The position numbers and the translations under genes are program-made. Positions 37,716-50,529 of a stretch of DNA of 64,000 nt are shown one piece after another. The notes under the pieces were generated by a model. The model searched no databases, was not told the DNA's origin, and saw nothing but the letters and a program-made list of their open reading frames with translations. The stretch's first letter is position 1; each line of letters begins with the position of its first letter. This DNA comes from Larus michahellis (taxonomy: Eukaryota; Chordata; Aves; Charadriiformes; Laridae): the NCBI RefSeq assembly GCF_964199755.1, contig NC_133897.1, forward strand, positions 74,438,080 to 74,502,079. The letters run 5' to 3'.

Positions 37716-40700
37716 AAGTGAAGTACTTGATTAAGCCAGTATTTAACACCCTGTCCAGAAGCAGTCTTCTGGTCCCTTCCAAGTGGGCTGTCACAATACT
37801 CAATTTTTTTTAAGAACAGGGAAAAAAAGAGTCGAGTGAGGACGGGAAGTGTGCTTTCCCACTTAAAGGATGGCCTCGGCCACTGTCTCTGGGCTCAGCC
37901 TTCCTCTGTGATCTGCTGTAAGAAATCTTCTTCAGGAGGGGAAAATTTTGCCATTTGGTTGCACAGAGCACCTTGCCAATAGAGGCTTGAATCAAGAAGG
38001 CCACACAGTGCCACACCGTCTTGCCACCCTGTGAGTGTGGAAGCAGCGTGGCCGCATTTGCATGGGGCTGTGCCCAAGAAAAGGAGCTCTGCCTTCTGCA
38101 TTTCACTCTCCTGCACTCCCGGTTCCAGTATTAGCGCAAGCTGCACTGCATGAGAGTAGCCTGCACTTGCTTGTGCGGAAATGCCTGAAGTCAGGGGCGT
38201 TTTGCAAGCAAATATGTGCATTCATGGCCAGGCTCCCTCTCCAAAGCTCTTGTTAGGGGTGCAGTTTCACAACCAGTTTAAGCGTGCCTAAGGCTGCACT
38301 GACTGAAAACGACAGTCTTGCACTATTCCTTCACGTCCCCCCCTCCAAGCCAGCACTGGCAAAGCTGTGCACTGAGACCAGAGTAGTAAACTGAGTGGCC
38401 TGAAAAGTAATTTATCTGTAGGAGAGGGAGGGAATGAGTCCTTTAAGACGTTTGTACACAGATCTGTGCACAAGTATGTTCTAAGTCCTTGCTTTGCGTG
38501 GCAATAGCAGAAGAAAAAGAGGGTAATACAAACTTATCCCTGCTAGGAAAGGCAAGATCTGACCCAAAGTGGCCAAGAATGCAGTGGCAGTACTCCCAGT
38601 TTACACAATGTTAGCTTTTGACTGCACCAATTGCTGGCTATGGCCCTGCCCTAAAAATAATTCAAGTCCCGATAAGATGATAAAGATCATCTCACATTTT
38701 CCTCTCATTCTGTTTGCTTGGCAAGGAACAGAAACAATGCAGTAGAATTAGTACATACAGGTAGCAGTCATCACAGAAATTACTAAAAAAAATTAATATA
38801 TAAGGTGAAAAATCTTCCTGAAGACATCAAAATTTAAACAGGTTTGCTTGCAATGTGCACTGAATAATGAACCCGCTTTAAAAGAATCCACTACTCAGGA
38901 AAAAAAAACCCACAACCAAACCACAAAGTCAAGAATAGTCTTACAAAAGGGAAAGGACCACAACTAATTTCATAAGTTATTTTTTACAGATAATTTTCCT
39001 GTCCCTACATTTCCTACATTGGGAAAAAATATCTGACAGGGTTCAGGTAGACATTAGCTGTCCTGTCCTCAGATAATCTCTGAGCACTCAGAGAACAGGA
39101 ATTAACATATACAAATACAGCACATTTGAAAAATATTAACTAAAGCTGGGAATAAACTATTCTCTAATGGAGGTCTCGGATCTGATTAACAAAGAGAAAA
39201 GCTGAAGCAGATACTTTCCAAGGGAAATGTATACAACAGAACTATGCCAGGCTTTTATGACTTGATCTTTAAAGCTGGCCAAGAAGAGATTTCATTTCGT
39301 TTACTTAAACAGATTACAAAAGGAAAACGTCTCACCACTCTAACCCTTTGTCAGATGGATTCCAGGGCAGAGGATTAGCTAACAGTTTGGTCTTACAGAG
39401 GACTTACACGTACCACCTCGCATCAGCAAGAGGAAGTTGGTCAGTTTGCAAAATGAGGAGAAATGCACGTTGGTCCAAGTTCTCTGTTTCTGTCGACCGC
39501 TATGGCTAAAGCAGTACAGCGGGTCAGGACGCTAGGGAAAAGGTTTTAGGGGTTACTTTCCACTTCTCACTACATAACATGAAAAAAAAATACCCTTCCT
39601 GTTTCTACTTGTTCATCTAGGAGTAAACAAATACAGCTTCCGCAAAAAAAAGCACGATAGTACTGTAGGCACTAATATCATCGGTATTACAAAAGCGTTA
39701 GTAACAAAATCCTCCTAACTAAGGGCTGAACCCCTGTGCCAGCATGAAGCCTGGCACGGAGCCTTCCAGACAGACCGTCTGTCTGGGGAGGAAGTTGGAG
39801 TGAGTGGCTGCAACCTTCCCACAGCCAGAGCTACCAAAGGAAACCAGCGCCGCTCAGAAATCCGGATGGTGCTGGCTGAAGAGAGCTGTGCCGCCAGGGC
39901 GCAATGATTCAACGCCGGCCGCCAGCAGCCACTCGTGGCGGAGCTCTTCTGGAGGGTTGCCCAAGGCTTACAGCTGCCCCACCTTCACCCACCCTCCTTT
40001 GCAGTCTGCATGGCACAGTACTGGAAATGCGATAATTTCAAGGCTTGCCCAGGCTAAGGTGTGCGCTGAAGATGTTCCTTAATGTTGCTGCTTCCCTTCC
40101 TTTTGGATTGAGTCCTCCCCGCAAATCTCTACAGCCATGCAGAACCTCTCACTTTCATCTCTTCTGCTTCTAACTGTTTAGAGGCAGCTCCCTCCCTCCT
40201 CCTACATCTGAAGGGGTGCAGAGGGTCTTAAAATCTAGAGTAAGTTCAAGCGTCTTTCTTTTAGCTGGAAATTTAGTCTATTCCTAAAGGTTTATAGTGG
40301 GTGGTGATTTGGTCATAGTGTCTTTTTGGCTGTATTACTTCTGTTTTGACTTCTGCAAGTACAGTCTGGTTTTTATGCCAGGGGCTTGCTGATGATATGA
40401 TAATTTCTATTTTACAGTTTTGAAGGGATTTCTAAGAAGAGAATTTCACTGCTAAATGAAGAGATCAGTGCAAGGTTAGAACATCACTCAAATTTTCAGA
40501 CTGAGCTGAGATCTCATTGGTGAATAACATAGGCAAGACCAGATGCCCCATAGTGGCGAATTACAGCCAATGCTCTTTTGTGAGGTAACAGAGTAGTTTT
40601 CCAACATGGTTTCTTGACAAAATGTAATGTTAGTGATGGAAACCATGATGATGAAGACAAGGAGTTCAAGCAGGTCAAGATAAAGTTGCAGTGAAAGGCA

Positions 40701-40867
40701 GAGATACAGAAATCCCCTAACATAACTGAAAAAACAATATTGTTAAAAGAATGCAAAAAAAAAAAAAAGAAAACGGCTATAAAGCAGGACTCAAGGTCTA
40801 TGTGCAGAAATATAGATAAAATTCTGTGTACAAACAGTGCAGCTGGCAGCTACCTGCTGACCTTTGT

Positions 40868-40923
40868 AGATAAGAATTATCTCACTGATACACACAATTG
40901 TTCATTTGCATATGCGGTAATTA
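40868..40923 (+). promoter_or_regulatory. Clustered GATA, SOX, POU and homeobox motifs
   Basis: Within 56 bp there is a palindromic GATA pair (AGATAAG at 40868-40874 and TTATC at 40877-40881). A SOX-type ATTGTT (40897-40902) lies one base from a perfect octamer ATTTGCAT (40904-40911), and a homeodomain TAATTA follows at 40918-40923. The density suggests a developmental enhancer, but nothing here proves activity or conservation. Confidence 0.35.
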
Positions 40924-41909
40924 CATGCACTTGTTTCCCTCTGGACCTTCCAAGATAGTCTTCTCGATGAAGGCTGTGATAAAATGTCAACAGTGCAGTT
41001 ACAGAGTTGAAAGTCTGCTCTTTATTTAATCAGTACAGAGTAAGGACAATGTCTTATTACCCTGTCTCATCATAAATTTGGTGCCGAGAGGTAGCTGCCA
41101 TGAGTTTATAGCTAGTTAAAAATGCATGCACAGCCAGTTACGGCAGGTTAAATTAGAAGCTATGAATGCAGTCTTAGTTTACTTTGTGGTGACTTGCTCC
41201 TGGCACATACCTTTCACACCAATCCTAAATGAGCACAGCTGAAAAATAACTGATTTTTCACAGGTAACCAAGGAATCGCAAATAAACTCTGGATCCTTTT
41301 CAGCTATAGCTTTAGGTTTTGTAATTTAATTTCTAATGAAGCTGGTGAAGTCAAGATCTCCAGGGAGCTGTCATCTTTAACTTCAAGTGTCTTTTCCACA
41401 GCTCTGTTCCAAAAATACAGGGAGCTGAAAGTTGCTTTAATCATCCTGGTCCTGTTGAATCTGTTAAAACTCAGACAAACATGATGTCAGCTGCAGGCCC
41501 AGCAGGGCACTTTCAGGAGATCAGATTTCTTTAAATTACAAAACCACGTTCTTTACAAGGAGTAGCAGACCTTTAATGACAACTTTTTATAATCCAGGTC
41601 ATGGTTAGCATTTTCACCTTGTAGTTAGAACAACCACCTTAGCTTGGTTGGCCTCACACTGTCATACAGATGTCTAACGAAGAAAATTGGCAGGAACCTT
41701 AAGCAGTGTAATTAAAGCACCTTGTGAATTTTGGGTCAAGGCCAATAATACCCTGTTTATGTTCAGTACTTTATAGAAGGCGAAGACTATTATTTTGCAT
41801 TAGAATTTTGTTCAGAGATATTTAAGCTTAGTCCCCTTCACATTGTTTTTGAGCAGACTAGCACAGACAATCGCTACTTTGGGCACCGGTGCCACGATGC
41901 AGCAAAAGC

Positions 41910-42742
41910 TAGTCATATTCAGACTCTGTAAGAACAAAATGTTAGATTGATCTTAAGGGAAGAGAGAGGCAGGCACAGGGAAAGGGTCAGGTCCTGAACT
42001 ATGTACATTATGTTATTTTTCATCTTTCACTACAGGCCTTACAGTTGCTACAAGACACTGGGAGATGTTTTGTAAGCTCTGGTGCATGAGATGAACTTGG
42101 TTTGTTCTGGTGATTGCAGGGATGGAATTTAGCAGAGCAGATAATCCCTTCAGTTCTACCCTCCACGGGGCTGAATCCCTATGCTCTTTTTGCTAATCAG
42201 GGAGTTATTCTTATGTTTGATCCAATGGTTTGCAATGTCACCGATACCTCTGCTCGCTTTGATCTTCACGGGCTGAACCATACATACAGTGAGAAGTACA
42301 GAAGCTGTGTGGTGGAAGGCCAGTTTCTGACACCCCAATTACTTCACTCGGTTACAGGCTCCAGTACTGACAGTGATGCTATCTATGAAATAAGGAATTG
42401 CCCAGTGGAGCTTCCCCTGCCATGGCATTAAACAGGAGACTCTGATCCTCAGAGCTTAAACGTTTATTTCAATATAACCTTTTTGTTCTAGGATGCTAAT
42501 TGGAAAAGCTCAACAGCAAGAACAACTAACATAACATCATGGGCTGTTGTATGGCCACCTGGGCAAATAAGCCACAGGAGCTGTGTTTGTTTTCTGCAGA
42601 ACACAGTCTGGTCTTTTCTTTCAGGTAGATGGGGCTAAATTTTACATAAAAGTGTCAGCAGCTTTAAAGGTAACTAAATAAGAAACACAAAGAGGTCAGC
42701 TTCAGGGAGGCATACTGGTAGAGTGTAGTCATATTCAGACTC
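41910..42742. repeat. 17-bp direct repeats flanking about 800 bp
   Basis: TAGTCATATTCAGACTC occurs exactly at 41910-41926 and 42726-42742. The enclosed 799 bp contain an unidentified 105-codon plus-strand open frame (42114-42431). A pair this long and close could be a target-site duplication around an old insertion. No poly(A), terminal inverted repeat or LTR is visible just inside, so the nature of the block is open. Confidence 0.4.
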
Positions 42743-45700
42743 AGTTTTCACCAGGTTTTTGCAACATAAAGTGTGATAATATAAACCCATAAGGTGAAAT
42801 TCAGCACCAGAGCAAGTAGTCCAAAACCACACTACTCTGATAGTGGTTCCAAAGCGCTAGGGCTTAGACGGTATGTAAATATTACCTAGGCTTCAGTCAG
42901 GTTCTCCACATAAGGCTGAAATGTCATCCTTCATGAAAACAGGAAAAAAACCCCGTACATTTCTGAAATTGCTCCATTTATCATATTGATTCCATATCTT
43001 CCTGTTGCAGACAGAGCCTACTAGGTTTTACATCAGTCAGCCTTGATTTCAAGAAGCTCAGGATCATACAGGTCTCTGTGGCAAGTTACAAAGCTACCTT
43101 TTGGTAGGTGTGAATAATGAGCTCTTTCTGGAATTATCATCACTAATATATTGTCTGTGGTCCAAAACATGTCTTCATATTACTAACATAATAATTCTAC
43201 GAGCCTAACAAATGCCTGTTTTCTAGTCAGTGCCTATAACCTGTAACTTCTGACATTTTAATGACAATCTCCTGAATTTACCCTGAATTCCTTTCTGTTT
43301 CTCATACTATACCACTGGGCACATCTATTTAATCCCTTTACTCTAGTCTCCATATCATCCAGCTGCAACCCATTTTGACTCCTCTGCTAACTCAATCACG
43401 TGCCATAAATGAATTTGAAGCAAAGGTCAAATTTCAAGGCATGCTATACATACACCTGGAGCTGGAGGTGTACAGCAGGTCCAGAAACATGCGTGCTCTG
43501 CCTTATACACCCTGTATTACTAGTCAGAAGGAAGAGCTCCTCCGTATGTCAGCGTATACTTTGGCTGAAAGAAATTTTTAATTTTGCTTTGTGATTTAGT
43601 TAGTAAAGACAACGAGGGTATTGAGTTAAGAGGATCCCTTTGGGTAGAGTAACCAAACGTTGATAAAAATGTGACTAATTCTGCATTGACTTTGCAGCTG
43701 GCATAGCAAATGACATCAGAGAATTAATGTTTCATTGCCTAAGAGCCCACTAATAAATGCAGCTGGAATTAACAATTGCATGCTGGGATGCCTAGCAGTA
43801 GTCACGAAGGAGATTTAATATGAATTTAGTGCTGTTTGGTTTACAAAGCAGTATTTTAGCTGGGAACGTTACTCACGTTATATGTTCCTTGGGAGCCAGC
43901 GGTTCAATTTGATTTCACAGACAAGTAACATGAGACCCTAGAAACATTTGATCTACCGGATATTGCTGGCACTGCTTACTGTTGCTTTCTAAGAACTCAG
44001 ACTTCTGTCACGTACCTTTCCTTAGGGCACAAATTGCTTTCTGTCTTGCTCAGGAGTAGACCGTCACCCTAATTAAAATGCAAGTATACCTTACATTATT
44101 CAGGAGGCCATCAAAGACTTTGCATATCCTTTGAGGGTTCTGTAAGCGATGACCTACAATCCTCTCTCCTCCTTGATTTATACCTGAGAACAATTAGAAT
44201 ATTTATTAGCAAACAGGTGTTGTTTAATCAACACGGTAACTATGACAAGTGCATTGAAGTTGTAAAAAACTAGTCTGTGCACAGAAGCTCGGAATTCAGG
44301 ACAGCCAGGCAGGTTTTCTTCCTGCAGGGCAATTGAAATTTGCTGAATAGTTACATGTCCAAACTTTCATTCACATCTACAGAACTCAATGCAGCACAGT
44401 TTCTACCTCTTGAAAAAGGGGAAGAGAAGGGGCAAACATGATTCATAGGGATCTTATTGGGAAAGCAGGAAGAAGAGACCTTGGATATGCCAATGTGCTA
44501 TTTTGCACTTCTGAAAGTGTGCTAGGCAAGACCAGAATAGCCTCCTGCAATGTGTTTTGTGAATTAAAGTGATCTTTCCAAAATTCATAACCCAGCTGTA
44601 AGCAGAAATCAGAACTCCATGCCCTCCTAAGGGCTTCTACTCCAAGTTCCAAGAGGTGCTTTCAGCTTTTTTTGCATGGCCTATCACTGCATCATCAGCT
44701 GACGGTTTGGCATGATTGTATCCAGAAAAGCCTGTCAAGCTCTGCAGCATAGCATCTGCTGCCACGCACAGGGGTGGTCAGTGGCCTTCCATGTCCTTTG
44801 GCAGGGGAAACTGTTCAGCGTGCAGCACCACAGATGGTTGCACTGCCAGAGCTGAGAGGCTGGCATATGGCAGCACAGTCATAGGAGGAAGAGGTCAGTA
44901 GTCTCCTTAAATGAGACATGCCAATAGAGAAAATGCTGCATGTAACTACATCCTAACACTTTCACATTTCTAGGAAAAAAAAAAAAGAAAAAATCATCTT
45001 TGTTTAGGTTCAAGGGAAGATTCCATGCTCAGATATCCAGACTCTTTTCTCTAGACGTCCTCTTCCCTCTTCTCTGTCCCTCAGTGCCACTGATGGTTAG
45101 GAACCTGTCATACTGCCCAGCAGAAGAGTAGAAAAAAAGTTTTAGTACTACCTCATTAACAGTTTTATTAACCAACGTTTCAGTTACGCTCAGTGCTGGA
45201 TGGCGAGGAGCTCACTGGGCATTTTGGCACATATCTCCTATGTGAATTGTCACAGTTCATTGTACTCCTGGCAAACAATTATGCAGTATTTGTTCACTGT
45301 TTTAACCCATCTGAATTCAAAGGAGGTTAAAAGAGTGAGGGGGGGACTCTGCTGTATGCTCAGAAGGGGCAGGCTCTGTGACAGTTTACTGGCTTGTATT
45401 CACACCCCACCCCAAAATTTTGACTTAGTCACTGTTAAAATATCAAGAAGATGCATACTGACGACCTTGATACAGAAGACCTTGCTCCTGTCATGCAGAT
45501 TTCTTCCAAGCAGTGCCTTGCTATGGGCCCGTTGTCAACTAATGCCTTAACTGCACTGGAGCTGCTTTTAAAACAGGATTTAGGATAAATAAAACCCATG
45601 ATACCTGGTCCAGAGGAGGAATCTAAGTAAACATCCAGCTGAAAAATAGGCTTATTTGAGGGGAAAGTGTAAAAGCATCAATTTCCCGGTTTTAGTTTTC

Positions 45701-47589
45701 CCAGGCTTTGTTCTAATCGACGGATATTTATGGCTACAGTTTTCAACTATTTTTTAGGTTGATGCAAGAGGGAATACACTTTGCTAATCTAAGGAACAGC
45801 TAGAAGACCCAAATCATGTTTAAAGACCCATCACACTTCCTCAGTCTAGGCCATCAGCACCTGCCACCTGCTATATTAAAAGGTAAACCAGCCTAACTAA
45901 AGTAGCCATAAACCATGGGTGGAGGCAGGAGCGAGGGGGTGTTAAGCCAGCCTACATCTGTGATTTCCACCATGGACAACATTACTCAATGCTTAAAGGG
46001 AAAAAAGAGCAGGGAGGTAACCAGGCCACCATGAAGAACTTCATATTAGAAGAACTTCAGAATGCAGCATATTGGTTAAGAAAAGTCTTCTCTTCCCATA
46101 CAGTCCTCACTCCCTGTTCTTACTCCTGCCATCAAAGTAGAAATGGGCAGCCAAAGCGTTCACATAGGAGAAGATCAGTGGAAGAGATGGGGCTAGTAGG
46201 AAATAATGCAAACAAATACAAAGCCCATTTAACGGTGGAGGTGGCACATCACACATACCCTTCTCAGGAGAAGGAAAAATGAAGCAGAGCCTGTTGTCTT
46301 CGCTTTTGTACATCAAGTCTCCCTCACGTGTTTACTTTCAAAGTGTCCTTTGCAGTCACCTGTGGTTTTACAGGTCATTTGATCATTTGGCGGGCAAATG
46401 CTAGCCTGGAAAAACGTTAGCCCTCACCTCTTTCTTACAGCAGCCTAAAGCCCTTTCTGCTGCCCTATCCTTAACTCCTTAATAAAATACCAGGACAATT
46501 AGAGCCATCATTCTTACCACCTCAAGACTATTACTGGTGCCCAGTAAAACCTAGTTAATTGCTATAACTTTGCTGTTCTGTTACCCCTTCTGTTTTGCAA
46601 ATTCATTAACTGGAGTGCGTTGTGACATTTTTTCTTTTACTTTAGCCCTGCTGAGAGTATTTTAATGAGAGAACAAAGCATATCCTTGGTTATATTCCCA
46701 GACTGCAAGGGTAAGAAAGAGGATGATGCACGGCACAATGGACTCTGGTCAAAGGGTAAGGCAAGTTGCCGAATCAAGACTACAGAGAAGTGAAACAGTA
46801 GCCTTGGTTAACCCAGCTTTACTCCTTGCCCTATCCTGCTACCAGTGTAGTCCTTAATTTTGGGCCAGCTCTGCTCTTCCCACTGGGAGCTGATGTTATC
46901 CATAGCCCCACTCACCAAGAAGTGGTAAAGAAGGAGATTATTTCTCAAAGGTGTATTATAAGGATTAATTAACTCTGGTTTGCAGATGTCAATGCTTTAC
47001 CTGAGATTTTCTCATGCATTATTTAAGTAACAAGGTTTTGAGGGTTTTATGCTGGCTTTGAGAAATGGGGAAAAATTATTATTTTTTTTTAAAACGACTT
47101 GCTAATTGAGAGAGGCGTCAATTCACCCAGAAGCTTTGTTCAAACATTAACCGTCGCATGTGAGGCTGCACATGTAGGCATCACAGTTTACACCAACAGA
47201 ACCTAACTCTACTAGGAATGTGACTTCAGAAGATTTGAAATGCAAAGCCTTAACCAAGGCCACTTCTGCAAACGTAACCCTTGATTTAAGAACTGGCAGA
47301 AAATTTTCCTTCGCCCTTTATAGGTAGCAACTGTTTTTATACATTGTACTGTTTAAAATCTTCTAAAAACTAAAACCGAACTGACTCTGAATGTTGTAAC
47401 TTTACTGCCTCAGAATTATATAAAGCATGCTGATATTGGGTAACACTGTACTCCATCTTCCCAATTTTTTTTTTTTAAGTAATCAGAAATATATAAGGCA
47501 GCTTACAAATTTTTTCAGATATGTGCCAACATTGCAAAGAAATTATCTAGCTTTTCAGGAAGACCGCTTCATATGGCAGTCTTTCAGAC

Positions 47590-47619
47590 TCCTTTTGCTC
47601 CTTGTCCTTTTGCTCCTTA
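47590..47619 (+). repeat. 15-bp tandem duplication
   Basis: TCCTTTTGCTCCTT(G/A) occurs twice in tandem with one mismatch at the end of the second copy. A small slippage-type duplication. Confidence 0.7.
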
Positions 47620-50481
47620 GTAGCTTACTATATTCCCACTACTTCTATTTTTGTTACCCCCAAACCCAATTCCAATTTCTGAAAACAAAACAGTATGTCA
47701 GAACCACTGTAGGCATCCCCCATTCCCGGCTCCCTTCAGGTAAAGGCATGGACACCTTGCAAAACATGCTGGAACTAGTCAGATTTAACTAGTGAAACTT
47801 CTTCCTGGAGGCACGGCATTTTCATGGTGAAGAGCCTCTATTTTAATTTAGTGGGACTACAGCATAGAAACCTTCCGTGGCAGTATTTTCCTGGGGCTTC
47901 CTTTCCTCAAGGGAGAATCAATACAGAAGAGCCAACTCAGTTTGAAAAACAAACAAATCAATAAAAAAATCCCAGTACTTAACCAGAGCAGTTCACAGGG
48001 CACAGACACCCAAAGCTGTTACTTATCGTTCAGGTTTATCCCACACTGGACCAGAGACACAGTTTCCATCAAGTGCACTGGAATTTCTACTGTAGGCTTA
48101 GGTGTCTTCTGCAGCATCTAACGCTTGGATACACAGGGGCATTATCAGAAGAACAACAATTAAGAATTCAGTGCCTCAGGAAAGAGTGTCAAGAATAACT
48201 TGCCAGTTAATATTATTGTATGCGTACAATAATCCTTCTCTAACCATTAGAAGCCATCCAAAATTGCTTTCTTAAAGTTTCATCACATCAACCCTTACAC
48301 ATTTCTTTCCCCACACCTACAAAAGCTCTGTCAGCTGTAGCAGTTCATGAATTTTGCTGGAAGCAAAGCCACAGGCTGCCCCTTTTAAGGCGTTCTACCT
48401 GTCGCCTTAGGGTATCATCAAACATTCTGTCACCAGGAGGAAAGAGTCCAAGTATTGGGTAGCTCTAACCCAACACCTGTAGCACAAAAAGGGTCAAATC
48501 CAAGCATCGCTGTTCTCCTGAGGGGAAAAAGAGGGCACACAGCATGGTACTGTTTCCGAGTCAAGACAATTGTTTACCGCCCTAAAGGACGCCCTCTCAC
48601 TGCCCATAACATGGCACAATCTGACACGAAACCACATGCCCCCTGATAACAGAAGGCAGCACCACAATGCCAGGACTGTAACCAGCTCTCTCAACAAAGC
48701 CGCCTTCTGTTTTGCTGCGGTGGAGTGATGCAACTGATTTGACCTGGAAAGCATCCTACTTACTCTGAAGGCAAGGCAGAGGATTTCTGTAAATCGTGAT
48801 GTTTTTTCTTCAGTCTAGTCTTGACTTACAAGTCATTAAAAATTACCTTGATTTGAAGCAGGAATTTTTCCAATGTTTTCGATTCCCTCCCTCAAAAGCC
48901 TTCTCTGTCCCTTCAGGCTTACCATATAGCCTCAGAGGGCCTTCTGTTTCCAGTAGGGTTCATATTGGCAGAGCACATGAAAAGCAGCCTTGATGGTGGG
49001 TGGCTTTCAGCTGTGAAGTGTGACACCGACCTCCGCCTTCCTCTGGCACTCACACCTGCTCCATATAATTCACATCACGCTTCTAAAAGGAGTTCAGAAA
49101 ATCCTTTGATACAAGTTCATCACGGTCTTGCTGAGCCAGAGGGATACATATCATTTACCCACGATGAACCTGCCGAGAGACCAGTCTGCTTAGCACAATG
49201 GGCTGCAGTTTTGCAGCAGTGGATTTCAGCTGAGAACCAAACAGGGGAAACAAATCAGGCACAATGTGCCCACCACATCAAACACAGACACCTCCTGAAT
49301 AATGAACAGGCCATAGGAACCTTTATAAAGCCCTCTATTTGTGTCTTACTGGATTTAGTAGATACATCTACGCAGCATGTTATTGCATTTTAGCCAAAAA
49401 GAAAACCAAAATCAACCGGAAAAATACCCCAAAAGAAGGGTGAAAGGCTTTGGATTGATCCTTCTTCCATTAAAGTCGATAAGAGGTTTGGTCTGTGCAT
49501 CAAGGCAGTTTGGCCCCTGCTACCACAGAGGGGTTTCATTCCCTCCACGTCAGCTGCTCGAAAGATCAGTGGGAGACAGCAGGGCAGTTTGGGTAGGGAG
49601 GGGAAAGGAGACAGGCCAAAATGAAAAGAGGGAAAGACGGTATTAAGACTTCCCAGGAGTCATTTCAGGTGTATCAAACTGACATCAATTTACAACTAAT
49701 ACTGAAGCAGGATGATAGGCGCCTGACACATATGTTCGGTGAATATAGAATAAGCCAGGTACATAGATACTTGCTTAAAGATTTCTGAAGTGTCAGGCTG
49801 AAACTGATGCCAGTAATAATTTGAAAAAGGATGACGTTTGTTTCTGAATAATACCTGGTGTAACATAGATTTCTGTAGGTTTTTCCAGAGAAGATGACTC
49901 AATGCCCCATGGGCAATAAATTAGGAAACATAACCATGATTGTCCTCTTGGATTTGCAATATAGGTTGCCTCTAGACTCGTGACTCCTTTCCTAAAAGAT
50001 GCTTTCCTCATTCAACTAGCAGATGTTGCTCACTGCATGATCACACCTAGTGAACAACTAAGAGTTTCTAATTGTTTATATCTAAAAAGGCTCAAATTAA
50101 AACAAGCATCTCTTAGCCTTGGAGTTCTTACCTTTCAAGCTTCCACCATTTCTTTCATTAATAAATTGTGATTTCTTAGGACCTGGGAGAGAGGGAGGAG
50201 GAACCGCCACCATTTTCCTTAAAAGCTTGTTGAATCTTTTTGCCATTTTTCTGTCTTTCTTCTCACATGCTCTCTCTATCTCTGTCCAGTGCCTTTGCTC
50301 AGTGAATTTAAGTACTTCTCCACCAAGTCTGAGTCACACTTTTCTTCTGATCTTCCCCCGTGGTTCACAGATTTCAAGAGGGTCACCAAACCTTCTCCTC
50401 CTGTGAACAAAACTCTCTTTTGCCTCCTTTTTCTCCCCTGTACTAGCAGTGCCTCAGGCCTTCAGGCTGGAGTTTTTCTAA

Positions 50482-50529
50482 ACAAATTAATCTATTTCTA
50501 AAACCACAAATTAATCTATTTCTAAAACC
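50482..50529 (+). repeat. Perfect 24-bp tandem duplication
   Basis: The 24-bp unit starting ACAAATTAATCTATTTC is present twice back to back without mismatch, which implies a recent local duplication. It may be polymorphic in copy number. Confidence 0.85.

Larger units (their letters stand above)
31021..40860. other. Upstream flank, no coding gene recognised
   Basis: About 10 kb upstream of the TMEM170B CpG island without a recognisable exon on either strand. The short open frames have no family features I know. It holds a perfect CRE palindrome (33147-33154), a 16-bp imperfect duplication (33280-33305), a small CpG cluster (about 34530-34690), a GTG tract (37687-37715) and another CpG-enriched patch (about 39840-39960). 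Confidence 0.6.
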
